Source: Polytrichum commune (Eukaryota; Streptophyta; Polytrichopsida; Polytrichales; Polytrichaceae). Taken from it: 64,000 bases of DNA. Shown piece by piece: positions 11,736 to 23,270 of this stretch. The stretch lies in the NCBI GenBank assembly GCA_950295325.1, contig OX485807.1, forward strand, positions 51,202,796 through 51,266,795. Reading direction: 5' to 3'. Made by a program: the position numbers and the translations under genes. A model generated the notes under the pieces. It saw nothing but the letters and a program-made list of their open reading frames with translations, ran no database searches and was not told the DNA's origin. How positions within the stretch are numbered: the first letter of the stretch is position 1; each line of letters starts with the position of its first letter.

Positions 11736-12905
11736 CAAAATTAGAATTTGTAGGCTTAGTTGGCGACATAATGCGCACTACATTGGTGAATGCATTATTT
11801 GTAGTGATGGAGAAAATTTTCACCTTGTGGTGGATGAAAAATGTAGATGACATGTTTGTGTTGCTTCCCATGTGCTTCCACACTCCTCCGGTTTGGTGTT
11901 TTGAGGGTTTGCACATCCGTTCATTGCTTTCATGCTTGGGTGCTTTGAGGATAAGGTGCAATAATTTCTTCAATGTTGCTTCAAGGTTCAAGAGTGTTTG
12001 GTGCTCTCCTTTGATTTTTATTTGTTAAAATTGCTCTTGGAGCAGTTTCATGCTAGATTTCCACACCTACTTGGCAATTGCACCACCATAATTATCCACA
12101 TCTTAATATAGTTAACTTTCCACCTATGGAAAGAAAGAAAAACTTATATTGTGACTTATCCGTTAGTGTAGAGGAGAAAGTTGATTTGGGTGGCACATAG
12201 TGATGCTACAAACATAAACAAATATTTTATGTCTCTTTGTATTTACAAAATGATAGTTGTACATCATCTTTTCATTCATCCATTGAAAAATCCCTTATAG
12301 CATGAATCATACTAGGCATGTTGGCAGGAAAGATTCAAAAGCACCATTTGAATGGTGCTAATGCAAATACCATCCTTTAATAATACTAGTGGTAATATCT
12401 TGTGACTCACCATCCCTATGCCCATTATTGAACTCATTTTCTAACAATTGCACTTCCACCTCTAGAATGGGTCCTACTACATGGAGTGACATCACATGAC
12501 ACAATAGAATAAACATGTAGAACATATTTGCAGGTGACATTCTTTAACTTGAAATCACTATAGTAAAATTTGTGTAGTGCAATTTTTTCATTTTCCAGAC
12601 ACTATCGTCAACACCATGCAATCCCTCTACAATAAAAACAAATACACCTTGAATTTTAATAGAAATATGGGCAAGTCAACACCAATATGCATGTGAACAG
12701 TCTCAACTCAAACATTGAAATTATATGACCAAATAGAGTCTCTTGTCCCTAGCATACACATGAGAAAAGGAAATGATTGGAGGGGTGCTATATCTTGTAT
12801 CCAACCCTTGAAATAATCGCAGTCGCCGATTGAGATTTGGTGACGAGGTTTGTAGGATTAGGGCTTCATAAAAGACATGGTGATAACCCTCAGCCCTAGA
12901 GTAAC
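11736..12905. other. Repeat DNA downstream of the TNL 3' end
   Basis: Pairs without large gaps with 62586-63757. No gene recognised. It lies just beyond the stop of the minus-strand TNL remnant and may include its former 3' untranslated region. Confidence 0.5.
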
Positions 12906-13470
12906 TCACCCAACCCCACTATGCGCACCCACTAGGCTACTGAATCCCATGGCCTCAGTACCTACTAATTTGGTCGTTGGTCCTAGAGTAAGGCTCCAAA
13001 CATTTTCCACGTCTCGGATTCCAAAACCTTTTCCAAGAAGGTAGCCAACTACAGAGGGGAAATGAAGGTCTTTCTCCTCCCATCCCCACTCCTTCCATGT
13101 TTGCCAACCTTTGTAACCCCAAAATTCTCCGAAAAGATGATACATTATCTTATGTCTCTTAAAGTCCAACCCGTATGAGCTATAAAAGTCGTGGTATGAG
13201 GGACCCGCCACCAATACTGGTTTCAACGCCTGCAATCCTTCAAGCATATGAATGTCCTTCTCATGTAACTCTACTCCAGTGGAACTTAGGACCAACACCT
13301 TTAGGTTTGTCAATTCACTCATGTCTGACAACCGACATAGCGATTCACTCCCCCACAATTCGATATCTGTCAGTGCACGTAAATCTCCAAGGCCTTGCAA
13401 ACTAGTCAGTTGCATGTTGTTGAGGTCACCTTCAACCCTCAGCCTTAGACGGTGTAACCCGCTGTTGACT
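12906..13470 (-). pseudogene. 3' end of the broken TNL (last LRRs and C-terminus)
   Basis: The frame resumes at about CKPVNSGLHRLRL, passes through LRR units such as LRALTDIELWGSESLCRLSD and LTNLKVLVLSSTGVEL, and ends in a Trp-rich tail (FWGYKGWQTWKEW) and HSGVG before the stop at 12906-12908. The same end in the second duplication copy begins at 63758. No homologue of this tail was seen in the intact plus-strand TNL, so the two receptors differ at the C-terminus. Confidence 0.8.
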
Positions 13471-15639
13471 GGTTTACACAGACATTACTCTTATCCAAAT
13501 TAGCCCTCTTTATGTTTCCATTCGAAAGGTGGACTGATGCATATTAGTTTAATATGGTATTCTCGTGGAGTGAATCTCCGAGGAGTAGGTGCCCTAGGTT
13601 TTCAAGTTAATGTTCCCCTAAATCCTAATGTCAAGGTTAAGTGTTCTTAGAGGAAAACCATTCCTATGTCTACTATCTAGGAGAGTATTCCAAACTCTTT
13701 CATGGTTTGAATAACTTATAATGATTCTTCTTCCATTCAATATTCCAAGAATGTCTCACTAAGAGAGTTATGGATTCCAAGCATACTCCTTCACTAATGT
13801 AAGTTTATTCACTTAGAGAATATTCAAGTACAAGAGTTCCTCATTCATGCATTAATTTCTCAATGTAACATCAATCTCTTTATATCAAAGTGTTTGAACA
13901 ATATTCCAGGTATGTTCTAATTCTCTCGTACATTCTATATCTTTTGCGTACTTATCCAAAGATTTTGTCTTGATAGTGGTGATAATTTCAGAGTCTTGAG
14001 TTTTAAGCTTAGTTGGATGATACTTGATGAATCCGTATTGTCGATTCCAACTTGTCTTGTCACTTTGATTCACTCGTATCTCTTGAGGAATTCAAGTGTT
14101 AGAGATTTCCAATTTCCTTTTTGACTAAAGTTTCTGGGTCTTCAAAGATTATGTGAGAACTTAAATCTTCTAAGGTTTATGAAAACCCTTAGTCTTTTGA
14201 TGTTCTTCAATTCTTCATTTTTGAAGGCTTTTATGAAAACCTTGAATTGTCTAAGGTTCGTTAGAATCCTTAGTCTTCTTGTCTTCAATTTTTTTAGTCT
14301 TCGAAATTCTCTTTAAGAATTTTCTTCAATTTCCTTCATCTTCGAGTCTTCAAAATCATCTCTTCGAATGCCCTTCGGTCTTCAAATGCCTCCGGCCTTC
14401 AAAAGAATTTCTTCAAATGCCCTTTGGTCTTCAAATGCCTTTGGCCTTCAAAATAATCTCTTCGAATGCCCTTCGGTCTTCAAATGCCTCCAGCCTTCAA
14501 AAGAATTTCTTCAAATGGAATTTGGTCTTCAAATGCCTCTGGCCTTCAAATGAATTTCTTCAAATGCCCTTTGGTCTTCAAAATAATTTCTTCAAATGCC
14601 CTTTGGTCTTCAAATGCCTTCGGCCTTCAAAATAATCTCTTCGAATGCCCTTTGGTCTTCAAAAGAATTTCTTCAAATGCTCTTTGGTCTTCAAATGCCT
14701 TTGGCCTTCACAAGAATTTCTTCAAATGCCCTTTGGTCTTCAAATGCCTTCGGCCTTCAAAATAATCTCTCCGAATGCCCTTCGGTCTTCAAATGCCTCC
14801 GGAAGTCTTCGAGAAAATTCGCTCCTAGTAACTCTTCGTGACGCTCACGTCAAATGGTTCGTGCTTGAATGAGGTGCTTTAGGTGTCCTAAGCCCCCTCC
14901 TTATATAGGGTCTAGGATCTACTAGTTTCTTGATTAGGCGGTTATGCCTCTTTACCCTATTACCAAATGTTCAATCTGTCTATTTTTAGCACGGTAAGTT
15001 TGTATTTACTAAATTTGGTACAACATATCTATTTACAATAATTTCCACGTGCTATAATTAAATGTTCTTGTGGACTTGATTTGGTGCAATTACTAATTAC
15101 CTAGATGTGCCATGTGGTTCGGTTGGCTCCCGCGTATTCCATCCATCCATAATTCATGCATTCATTCAAGGTAGATAAAGAAGTTTGTGTTCATCCAAGG
15201 AGATGATCATCCCTTGGGCATGTCCCTTCATCCACACCTCTAAAGTAACTAAATGTTCACTTGTTTAGCCTACTCACTAATGTGGCCGTTCCGGGCTACC
15301 AGCTCCCGGGCTATTCTACTAAGGCGTTCCCGAAGTACTAGGTCGCGTTCCCGAGGCTTGGGGTCCGTTCCCTATGCTTAAGCCCTAACCTAACTGTCCA
15401 TTCGAAGCCGCCTCGCTGCCTCCTTCGACTGTTCTTTCTCTCCCCCCCCCCCCCTCGTCCTTAAATTCCCGGCCTAGCGGGTCTTCAGCCGGTGCATCCG
15501 CCGGTCCGGGTCTCAAGAGCCTTGCCCGCTTCCATGGTCTGGCCTCGCTCCGGCACGTCACTCCTCGGCCATTCCTCCTTGGTACTCTATGTTTGCAGCT
15601 GGCTGGCTGCCTCTTCCTGCCAACCTTGTTGGGTGTACA
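13471..15639. mobile_element. About 2.2-kb insertion splitting the LRR exon
   Basis: Non-LRR sequence between the two LRR pieces of the broken TNL. It holds a 49-bp minisatellite (14367-14800), a TATATA at 14902-14907 and a GC-rich end (about 15280-15640) with a 14-base C run near 15441. The minisatellite-before-TATA plan recalls an LTR, but the ends and a target duplication could not be fixed. The borders are accurate to a few tens of bases. Confidence 0.55.
14367..14800 (+). repeat. 49-bp minisatellite in the LRR-exon insertion
   Basis: About nine units of 49 bp built from CTTCAAATGCC and GGCCTTCAAAA words. Each unit looks like two related halves. The overlapping open frames on the plus strand (14279-14872, runs of PFGLQMP and FKCLRPS) follow from the repeat and are not proteins. 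Confidence 0.9.
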
Positions 15640-16685
15640 CTTGTTGCCAGAGGCGTTGATAACTTCTAATTGCTCCAACCCACTGAGGTTCGGTATCTCT
15701 GTTATTCCCAAGCCATAAATATCCAACTTACGAAGACACTCAAGCCCAGTAAGAGTAGGAAGCTTGGACAATCGATTGCAATTACTTAAACATAATGATT
15801 TCAAACCAACCAAGCCGTCCAATCCAGGAACGTCATCTATATCCAACCAACTACATTCTAATGTATGAAGGCGCTTCAAAGCAGTAAGACTTGGCATCTT
15901 CGAAAGTTTCTGGTTCACTGCCAAGACCGATGATAGTAAACCAACCAAACAGTCTAGTCCACAAACTTCAACCAATTCCCTACACCCATTTATAAAGAGC
16001 GATTGTAGGCTGCTGGGCCCTAATCTCACAATTTCCAACGCCTCAATGTAGGTAAGCTCCACTTTTTGCAGAGATGTACAGCTCCTCAAATCCAAGTCTG
16101 AAGTGTGAACATCCTTGAGCTTGAGCATTACCAAGTTGGTGCACAAAGCAAGGACATGCCGCTCAAACACAACATCAACATCCATTCCCAGAACTTTAAG
16201 TGTTGCTGGTAGTTGTCCTACATAAGCTCCACGATGGAAACAACCACCAACCATCTTGAAATAAGTCAAGGATTTCAACCCTTCCAAGCCCTCAATTGAA
16301 AGCGTGGATGGAGAATAACCACCTCATGCTTGCACAGGTAAGCCTCTCAACCGAATGAGGTCTTTGCAATTCAAAACTCCAGATAATTCGTACTCAAAAT
16401 CTAGCTTCAAGACCACAAGGTTCATGCAATATTTCCATTCGATCGTTGTTAGACTCGTAATCCCGGATTTCTTCATATATTCAGAAGTCCCTGAAATACA
16501 AACTCGTGTCAACTTCTTCGAACTACTTCTTGGCTCCTCCTCCAGCTCTATAGGACGTGCATCCCTAGCATACACCCATCTCCGCTCCTCCATGTCCAAG
16601 GCCATTAATTTCCCTTGCGTTTTCAATCTTGCAAACTCAAGATATAGATCATGTATGCTTACTTTCCCAGACCTCATCTCGGCAT
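15640..16685 (-). pseudogene. LRR region of the broken TNL, middle part
   Basis: Starts with MRSGKVSIHDLYLEFARLK, the MHD-equivalent (VHDLY in the intact gene). After TGA at 16324-16326 the same frame continues into leucine-rich repeats such as LKSLCLSNCNRLSKLPTLTG and ends at LEVINASGNKC, where foreign GC-rich sequence begins. An open frame reads on to 15385, but its tail is Arg/Gly-rich and unlike LRR, so it is encoded by the insertion. Confidence 0.8.
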
Positions 16686-18303
16686 TGTCAGCCCTAAACC
16701 TACACCGTTAAGCGTCGTAGTCCAGGTGAAGGTTTATGGCTCACACGTAATTGAGGGACCTCACTCAACCATTGGTAATTTCCATCAGTTACTCCACAGA
16801 CTGAACTCCACACACACAACTTTAATTAAAAAAAAGAAGGGCAAGATTACAAGCACTCATAAGTGCTTTTCTCCTTCGTTGGTATTTCATGCACCCTTAA
16901 TCTTTGAGCCACCCTCTCTAGACTAAAACTCTTACCCTCATTACAATGTCCATAGCGGTCATGATGTTACCCGCCTTACAAAGACATTCTAGCCTCATCC
17001 TCTAAACCTACTAATCCCACTAACTCCCCTTCACCCACAATTCAATCAACAACCAGCCGATCAATGACAGGGCCCCATTCCGAGGCTCTGGTCCACCTCC
17101 ACCTGCCGCTCTTTGCTGGTATCTAGCTGGTTAGCCGGTCGGGCAACCCCCGGTCATCAGCTGGCTCCACAGTAAGGGCTCAGCTCTCCATTACCTCAAC
17201 CGCATCCCACCTCGTGGTTGCATGCTGCCTCCTTACGGCAGCATTGCTGGTTCGCCTCACCCCTTGCCCCCGATCCTAACAGTCGCCCTGAGGCAGCTGC
17301 CTTTGGAAGTCAGATCCCAATAAGCCACATTCGGCCTTCTCCTACCCCTCCCCGCCTGCCGCTCCTGAGAGTGACGGCAATAACCATCCTCTCTAAATCC
17401 TAAGGCGGCCGAGCGGCTGGATGCAGCTGCTACGATTACTCTCCTTCCTGATGTGCAGAAATTGCCTGCAACATTCCTGAATCCTGGCCTCCTCCTCTAC
17501 ACAATGCAGTAGAGATGCCGAGCCCGAATTTTTCCTTCTCCCCTGTTTCATCAATCTTGCAATATGTTGCTTCACACTGCAGCTGCGGCTGCTTGGTGCT
17601 GGGCATTCCATCCATCACCACCTTCCAATAACCTACTTCCCTGCCCATTCACCATGCCAAGCTCCCCCATCCCAGCATTGTTGCTCCCAAGAGTTTGAGA
17701 CCAGGAGCCTCGGTTCTCCATTTTCCAATCGGTGACAGATTGAGCGGTTGGTTCCCTCACTACAAACATCATCTTCCCTTCAGTGACAACAGTAGCAACA
17801 ACATTTCAAAGAGGAATTTAACATCCTGGCAGGGCTTCGCCTGGACCGTGCCTTCGGTGCGGTGGTGATATGTGTCTTCCGCTGCCCCCTCCCGAGAAGC
17901 CTCTCGGGACTCCTCCTTGGTCCGAGGATCCAGGGTCTGATCCACACTTGGAACAAGGCCCCTCCTCTTAAACGGACATCGACAAGTCTTATTCTAGACG
18001 GTCAAACCCCAGCTTTGCTTTAGTTTAACTCAAGGTCCTTATTACTCCACTAACCAACCCCCAAGCTAACCATTTTCCTTCTCACAACACAAAAGCACTT
18101 GCAATCTATTACTAACTTCTAACTTAATTCTTTCACGCTTCTAACACTGGTAACTCACTACCAAGTCTCTAAATTAACTCAAGCCCGTGCAAAGAAAACA
18201 TAACTCTTTTTATCTTTATGAACATTCACGATAACCACCAATATAAGTTTTCATGTTTTTTTGTGAGATTAAGGACACATGTGGGCACAGTTTTGGGTTC
18301 ACA
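16686..18303 (-). mobile_element. Solo-LTR-like element B, reversed
   Basis: Read on the minus strand it begins TGTGAACCCAAAACTGTGCC and ends GGGCTGACA. Both ends align with elements A and C, including the CCTTAAGCGTC-like 3' segment and an internal ATAAAAAGAG. Flanks GGCAT (16681-16685) and GACAT (18304-18308) agree at 4 of 5 bases, consistent with an old 5-bp target duplication. The middle (17060-17960) is GC-rich and has no clear minisatellite. It is inserted in the LRR exon of the TNL. Confidence 0.75.
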
Positions 18304-18346
18304 GACATGCATGCTCCAACAAGACACTATCCACCAAATGCCGCAA
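18304..18346 (-). pseudogene. First 43 bases of the LRR exon of the broken TNL
   Basis: Follows the acceptor ATTGCAG and reads LRHLVDSVLLEHA, collinear with LSSLRTKSLLEAC at the start of exon 5 of the intact gene. LTR element B then interrupts the exon. After the element the frame is displaced by one base relative to these codons. Confidence 0.7.
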
Positions 18347-19404
18347 CTGCAATTCCATCACAAAACAATCACAATTTAATCCATCATACATGGTGTGAGC
18401 CCAAAATGGTGCCCACATGTGTTCTTAAGTCTTTGAGACCATTAGAAGTTATGTTTTAACGGTTATTGATTATTCACAAAAATATAAAAAGAATGAAGTG
18501 TGGTGTGGATTAAGTTTAGACATTAGGGGGTGTTGTGTGATTGTCTCAAGGTTTAAGTTCAATGAGGTAATGCCTTGACTAGGTGAGTATGGAATAAGGT
18601 GAGGCGAGAGGGGATCCGCGGGTTAAATACCCACATTAGGATCCACCTTGTTGGTTTAGGAACGGAAGAGCCTTGTGGATGGGATGAGTCCCTACTTAGA
18701 AGGAGAAGGTTAAGGGGTTGTGATTGGAGGCTCTAATCCTCTCACCCTATCCTTATCTCATTCTCTCTCTTCCTCTTTGCTACTTAAGACTTCCCTCTTT
18801 CATTTCTTCTTTCTCTCTTTCCTTCGTGCTCCTTGGCACCCCACGTGTTATAAGTGTGGGTGTGTGGGAAGCAAGATAGGAGCACGTGTGTGTGCATGAT
18901 TTTAAGGTGAAGAGCCAAGACTAGTTGGCCTTTAAGCAGGCTTGACCTCTTGTTAGGAGTAGTGTAGTTTGGAAAAGTTTAGAGTTTAATTTATAGTCTT
19001 CAAATTGTAGTGCTTGGATTTATATTATCCACTCCTATAATTATTTAGACTTGCAAAGTTATGTTTGTGAAATATTGGAGCATTTAGTTTTGTTGGACTT
19101 ACAAAGTTACATTATTGAAGTAGGTGAGGTTGTGTATGTGTGGAGTAAGAGAGAGGCACGTGTGTGTGCAAGGTTATAAGGTGAAGAATCAAGATCAATT
19201 AGTCTTGAAGGTTAGCTTTACATTATTAGATGTGGTTTAAAATCAAAGCATTTACGATTAAGTGACTAGCTCTAGTATTTAGATTTTTAGTAAGTGGAAT
19301 TATAGGGTTTGGATTTATGGTATTCATTCTTATAGTTTAGACTTACGAGGCTTAGATTTTTAGTGTGGGATTTATATTAAGCAAAAGCACTTGATGGTGA
19401 TTAA

Positions 19405-19545
19405 TATTGGGAGGAGTTAAGGCCGAAGCCACTGGGTTACTGGTGCTGGGAGAAGGCCGAAGCCACTGGGTCACTGGTGCTGGGTCTAAGGCCGAAGCCA
19501 CTGGGTTACTGGTGCTGGGAGAAGGCCGAAAGCGGCTGGAGCTGG
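19405..19545 (+). repeat. 34-bp minisatellite inside LTR element C
   Basis: Three to four units of 34-35 bp with AAGGCCGAAGCCACTGGGT cores. It occupies the place that the unrelated 32-bp repeat fills in element A. Confidence 0.85.
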
Positions 19546-19912
19546 ATTTAAGCTGGGGCTTAGGCATAGAGCAGCTGGAGCTGGGATTTAATTTGGGTTA
19601 ACCCGGTTTTAAGCCTAGGTTAGATAGGTTCAACTCTTAATTAGTTAGGCTAGCTAATTAGGTTGTGGGTGAGGCTAAGCCTTTGCAGGATTGCAATCAA
19701 TCAATCAAGGCCTAGCAACTTAGTTGCTTTGCAAAAATTAATCTAGACCATACTAGAATTATTTTAGGCCATCTTAGCTCTTAGGTAAGTGTTGGATTCA
19801 TTAGGTAGGAAGGGATGTGTGTAACTTTTGAATGTATTGGTGATTGACCATTGAGGTAAGTGTTTTTAAACATTCGCACTCTTTTGGTTGAAATAAATCA
19901 AGTGCACAATCA

Positions 19913-20083
19913 ATGGAGAGGGTGGAGGACCCCCTAATGAAAGATGGCGAGACAAAGGAGGCTAGGACAACGGGTGCAAGGGGGATGTCTTTAAAGGCAT
20001 GCGTGGCCAAGGCGTCCGGGTGGACTTTGGAGAAAGCTAAGGATGTAACCTTACCCGAAATCAAAGGTAATGAAATGACATAA
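19913..20083 (+). CDS. Small frame conserved in the LTR family (56 residues)
   Basis: Runs from ATG at 19913 to TAA at 20081-20083. The core RGMSLKACVAKASGWTLEKA parallels the core of 11422-11601 at 15 of 20 positions. The N-terminus (MERVEDPLMKDGETKEAR) is acidic/basic and differs. It lies between the minisatellite and the 3' end of element C. It may be an accidental frame in conserved LTR sequence, or the translated start of a retrotransposon product. No known domain recognised. Confidence 0.4.
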   Translation: MERVEDPLMKDGETKEARTTGARGMSLKACVAKASGWTLEKAKDVTLPEIKGNEMT

Positions 20084-20247
20084 TGTGGGTTAAGTTGTAA
20101 GCTCATCAAGAGTTGCGGGGTTATGTATATTCCAACGGTGTATTGGAATGATACATTGAACTACCAAGGAAGGAGTTATTACGTGTCAGTCAAACATTCC
20201 ACACTCGGGCTAAGAACGAAATCAAGGGTGAGGAACTTTGGGTGACA

Positions 20248-20588
20248 CATGAACATGAAATTTCCATGCAAACCCTTCAAATCATTGAATCCAAAATCTC
20301 TAGAAACTTCTTATTCTCATACTTAACCATATTCACACTTTCATCATAGTTCAACCTATCTCCCCAACGATTATGGTGTTTTACAAACGTAAGCTTGGGA
20401 ATTGTCCATTTTGCATGTTCTCCAAGGATTGCTCGTCCATCTCGAAGGAGCAGCAATCCAAGAAAGATTAAGACAATTAATACAAAACAATTCAAACTTA
20501 TATTAAGATCTTAAGATGAATTAAGATTTTATTATATTGATATTCATGTTTGGACTTGAGGCATCAAAGAGGGGGATTGACTACATAC
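20248..20588 (-). other. Remnant of the last intron of the broken TNL
   Basis: The donor-proximal part of the intron whose other end is at 18347-18393. LTR element C is inserted between the two parts. A 72-residue frame (20277-20495 minus) is present but resembles no family. Confidence 0.55.
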
Positions 20589-21237
20589 CCAATTTTCAAT
20601 CACTTCCTTCTACTTATTGTGAACAAAACACAACCACTCCATCAAATCCGGCTTGAATTTGTAAGTTCTTGATGGGGAAAACATAGCAAAATCCATAAAT
20701 AACTCTTGCTCCCCTTTAGGCAATCGGTCGAAATTATTTTTGAGAATGTTGAACAAAGGATTTTTTTGGTTCTTGCAAATAACTCGAGTCTTTGAGTTTT
20801 TGTAAGTCCTTCTTCCAAACCGAAGGTTCTTTACCTCCATATTGTAAGAAAACACCCAAGGCTTTCAATGATAATGGATGATAATGCGAACCTTGACCTT
20901 CGCCCTTGCCAAAGTAAGAACTTTTGATACACTCCTCAATAGCATCCACATCTTCCGTATTTTCAAATTTTTTTCCATTTGCTGCATGGTACAAAAACAT
21001 ATTCCTTGCATCATCCTTGTCAAGTTTTGGCTTCTCAAGACATGCACTTTCATCCACTTTAAGACTTATGAAAGTCTTTCTGAACCGGGATGTTATAATC
21101 ACCCAACTTCCCTCAACAAAAGGTGCTCGAAGAAATAATTTCCCTTGTTGCAATGAATCAAAATCATCCCAAACGTTGTCTATAGTTAAGAAGCTTTTTT
21201 TCTTCCAAATCTGGAATATCAAAAGGACATCTTCACA
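20589..21237 (-). pseudogene. NB-ARC exon of the broken TNL
   Basis: Starts after the acceptor TTTGCAG. Kinase-2 reads SFLTIDNVWDD, RNBS-B reads GSWVIITSR and the GLPL-equivalent reads HYHPLSLKALG. The frame then shifts in a 7-base homopolymer (20761-20767) and continues LFNILKNNFDRLPKGEQ and MDFAMFSPS. A TAG at 20610-20612 breaks the exon seven codons before its end. The ancestral end is EVIENW before GTATGT, which aligns in length with YKGIEEH of the intact gene. Confidence 0.85.
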
Positions 21238-21847
21238 CTGCAAATACACCCAAATCATGAGTGGAAGGCACAATTAAAGGCATTGGGTTTCAAAGCATTG
21301 TACATCTTCTCCTAGAATTAAAATAGATGTCAATAGAATGCTAAGAACATTGGGAGTTGCATCCTTAGTTGCCTTCATTTGCGTATAATCTTGAGGTAAG
21401 CAATAGTTGTCTTACTAACTCATGAAGCTCCCAAGCTTAACATTGGATTCATGAAAATGTTTATGACTTTAAAGAACAAATACCTTGTCCTCCCCCACTT
21501 CTCGGGGGGGGGGGGTAGTCATTGGTTGGAGTAGCAATATACGTGCGAACAAATGATAGGGTATTTTAATTAAAAACATGGGGTCTAAAAATTATAAATG
21601 GACTTAAGAGTAATATAGGGTATCAAAAATGGCACTGGACATCTTTAAAGTACTATAGGGTATGAAATAATAGGTAATTTGGAATTATAAGTAATGCAAG
21701 CCATTTTTCTATTAACCCAAAGTAGAAATTTACATAATGATAGCATGTGAAAAAAGAAGAGAATTGAAAGTAATACCCCCCTATAAAATAGTGGTTGTTC
21801 GCACCTATATCCTTAACTTTTTAACACACTGCCCCCCCGAGCCCCAC
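21238..21847 (-). other. Intron 3 of the broken TNL
   Basis: 610 bp between the P-loop and kinase-2 exons. It contains a 10-base G run near 21505. No gene. Confidence 0.6.
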
Positions 21848-22090
21848 TTCTTGAACAACCTCCGCACTTGTATTTGTCAATGTGGTCAATACCTTCTTTA
21901 CTAACTCATGTTCACTTTGCTTTCCCAATTCCACGTGGCATACCTTCCCATCAAATTCTCCATCCATTTCGTTACACATCATCTTGCAAATTTGAGTCTT
22001 TCCCATTCCGCCCACACCATACAAGCCAATCACACGAACGCGTGGAATCTCGGTGGAATTTGGAGTGTTTCCAAAATGGTCTCGTATAAC
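21848..22090 (-). pseudogene. P-loop exon of the broken TNL
   Basis: 81 codons. The nucleotide-binding P-loop reads GVGGMGKTQ, preceded by VRVIGLY. The exon follows an ATAG acceptor and ends at VVQE before GTGGGG, phase 0 at both sides. This matches the 92-codon exon of the intact gene, which ends IIDPDE. This exon shows no stop of its own. Confidence 0.85.
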
Positions 22091-22703
22091 CTATGGAAGT
22101 CACATCATAATTAATGTCCGCCAAATTAGACCTCCATGTTAGTTTGAAGGGCTTAAACTAGAAGTATTTTAGTGACATTGAGTTATAATGCTCACAACGG
22201 AAGAAACAACAAATGCGATTCATACAAAATTTAGTTAGTGGTTCCAAAACTTGGTATTTATCATGTTATATTGAACAAACAAATTCGTGTTGAAGACCAA
22301 CATCGTGATTAAAGATTGTGAACTAGGTTCCAATATTGTTGCAAAGTCAAGAGTGATTGATCCAAATTGTAGCATTGAGACATCATACATCATCCCCTCA
22401 TCGGAAGGTCAACTTACAAACTAGAATCTTTGAAATAACATTTTCGAACCAATCCCCGAAAATAAGTGTTCCAAGTGAAGGAAAAAATTACATGCATGGA
22501 ATGATTGACAATTATATGTTTTGTGTTGATAATCTCTTTTATTTCATTCTATGCAAGTGAATTAAACTCATTTTGAACTTATAGTCATCGTAGCTTAGAT
22601 TTGGAATGTACATGTACATTAATAGTTGAGGTCTAACTAACAAATTATGGCTGACATGGATCCACCAAGAATCGACCTTTGAAAATATCATCAATGATAT
22701 TAC
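22091..22703 (-). other. Intron 2 of the broken TNL
   Basis: Lies between the donor GTAATA after the TIR and the acceptor ATAG before VIRDHFG. 613 bp, no other content recognised. Confidence 0.6.
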
Positions 22704-23267
22704 TTGGCATAATTTTGAACGCCCTTGAACATGTGATTCATCATATTTAATGTTTGATGGAATTGACTTGCAAATACTTGAAACAATGTCTTTTCGACAA
22801 GCAACAACTTCTTTTGAGTGTCACTCATACACCAAACCATTGAAAGCACTAAACCACCTGATAGATTCTTTCCATTCAGCCACTTCAATTCGTTTATCGC
22901 CTTTGGCCATCGTCTCCCACTTCTTGAACCATTCCTCTTGTCTATCACTATCAGAAAATTCTCCCACATTGAGCCCCAAAAATAAAGGAAGAATCTCCAA
23001 AGTTGGATCTTTCTTAGTTGCTTGCATAAAGCCATTGAATTCAATCATTGGCCACTTTGATGTAAAGTACTCCTCAGAAACCACCACCACCATCATTTTG
23101 CATTGTGCTACAACAACTTTGATAAGGTCTGGAAACCTCTCTCCCTTGGGCAAGCTTGAAGGTCGTTTGTCAAAAAATGGATTGCGATGGCGGCTCTCCA
23201 GGTCCACACACAATTGCTCTACAAATTATTTTTGCACTCCACTATGGCTCAAGAAAATTTCATGATG
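22704..23267 (-). pseudogene. TIR exon of the broken TNL
   Basis: The exon reads HHEIFLSHSG, then after an in-frame TAA continues FVEQLCVDLE and NPFFDKRPSSLPKGE. Next comes the segment VVVVSEEYFTSKWPMIEF, followed by the C-terminal TIR part with DPTLEILPLFLGL. A TGA follows FNGLVYE, and the same frame then resumes with CRKDIVSSICKS and ends ESHVQGRSKLCQ before GTAATA. The corresponding end in the intact gene is VVGRERFCQ, also phase 0. The two stops are single substitutions in otherwise collinear sequence. Confidence 0.9.
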
Positions 23268-23270
23268 TCA

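Larger units (their letters stand above)
1..13148 (+). repeat. Left copy of a large direct segmental duplication
   Basis: This stretch matches 50699-64000 in the same orientation. Position 1 aligns to 50699 and 13148 to 64000. The offset drifts from 50698 to 50852 through private insertions and deletions. Aligned parts differ at about 2 bases per 100 where compared by eye. Blocks: 1-4759 pairs with 50699-55887; 6758-6825 with 55888-55955; 7310-8035 with about 55948-56673; 8029-9003 with 61365-62339; 9611-9831 with 62362-62585; 11731-13148 with 62581-64000. The window starts inside the repeat, so its left border is not visible. The block carries no clear large gene except the 3' end of a TNL at 12906-13470. 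The short reading frames found elsewhere in it are mostly shared by both copies and look like chance. Confidence 0.97.
18394..20247 (+). mobile_element. Solo-LTR-like element C
   Basis: Begins TGTGAGCCCAAAATGGTGCC as element A does and ends GGTGACA. Flanks CATGG (18389-18393) and CATGA (20248-20252) agree at 4 of 5 bases. It shares with A the CACGTGTTATAAGTGTGGGT-like block near 18840. A second, changed copy of that neighbourhood at about 19127-19245 shows an internal duplication. It carries a three-unit minisatellite and the small conserved frame. It sits in the last intron of the broken TNL, only 90 bp from the oppositely oriented element B. Confidence 0.8.
12906..23267 (-). pseudogene. TIR-NBS-LRR immune receptor pseudogene
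   Basis: Read on the minus strand, this is a TNL with the same exon plan as the intact gene at 37542-43492. TIR exon 22704-23267, P-loop exon 21848-22090, NB-ARC exon 20589-21237, then one LRR exon in pieces (18304-18346, 15640-16685, 12906-13470). Disabling changes seen: TGA just before the TIR (23268-23270), TAA at 23226-23228, TGA at 22821-22823, an extra base in the T7 run at 20761-20767, TAG at 20610-20612 and TGA at 16324-16326. In addition there is an LTR in the last intron, an LTR in the LRR exon, and about 2.2 kb inserted within the LRRs. The family senses pathogen effectors. This copy cannot make a full protein. Confidence 0.9.

Noticed and set aside
14279-14872. Overlapping plus-strand frames rich in PFGLQMP
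   Set aside because: A result of the 49-bp tandem repeat, open in more than one frame.
15385-15639. Arg/Gly-rich C-terminal extension of the LRR frame
   Set aside because: Belongs to the GC-rich inserted DNA. The LRR pattern stops at about 15640.
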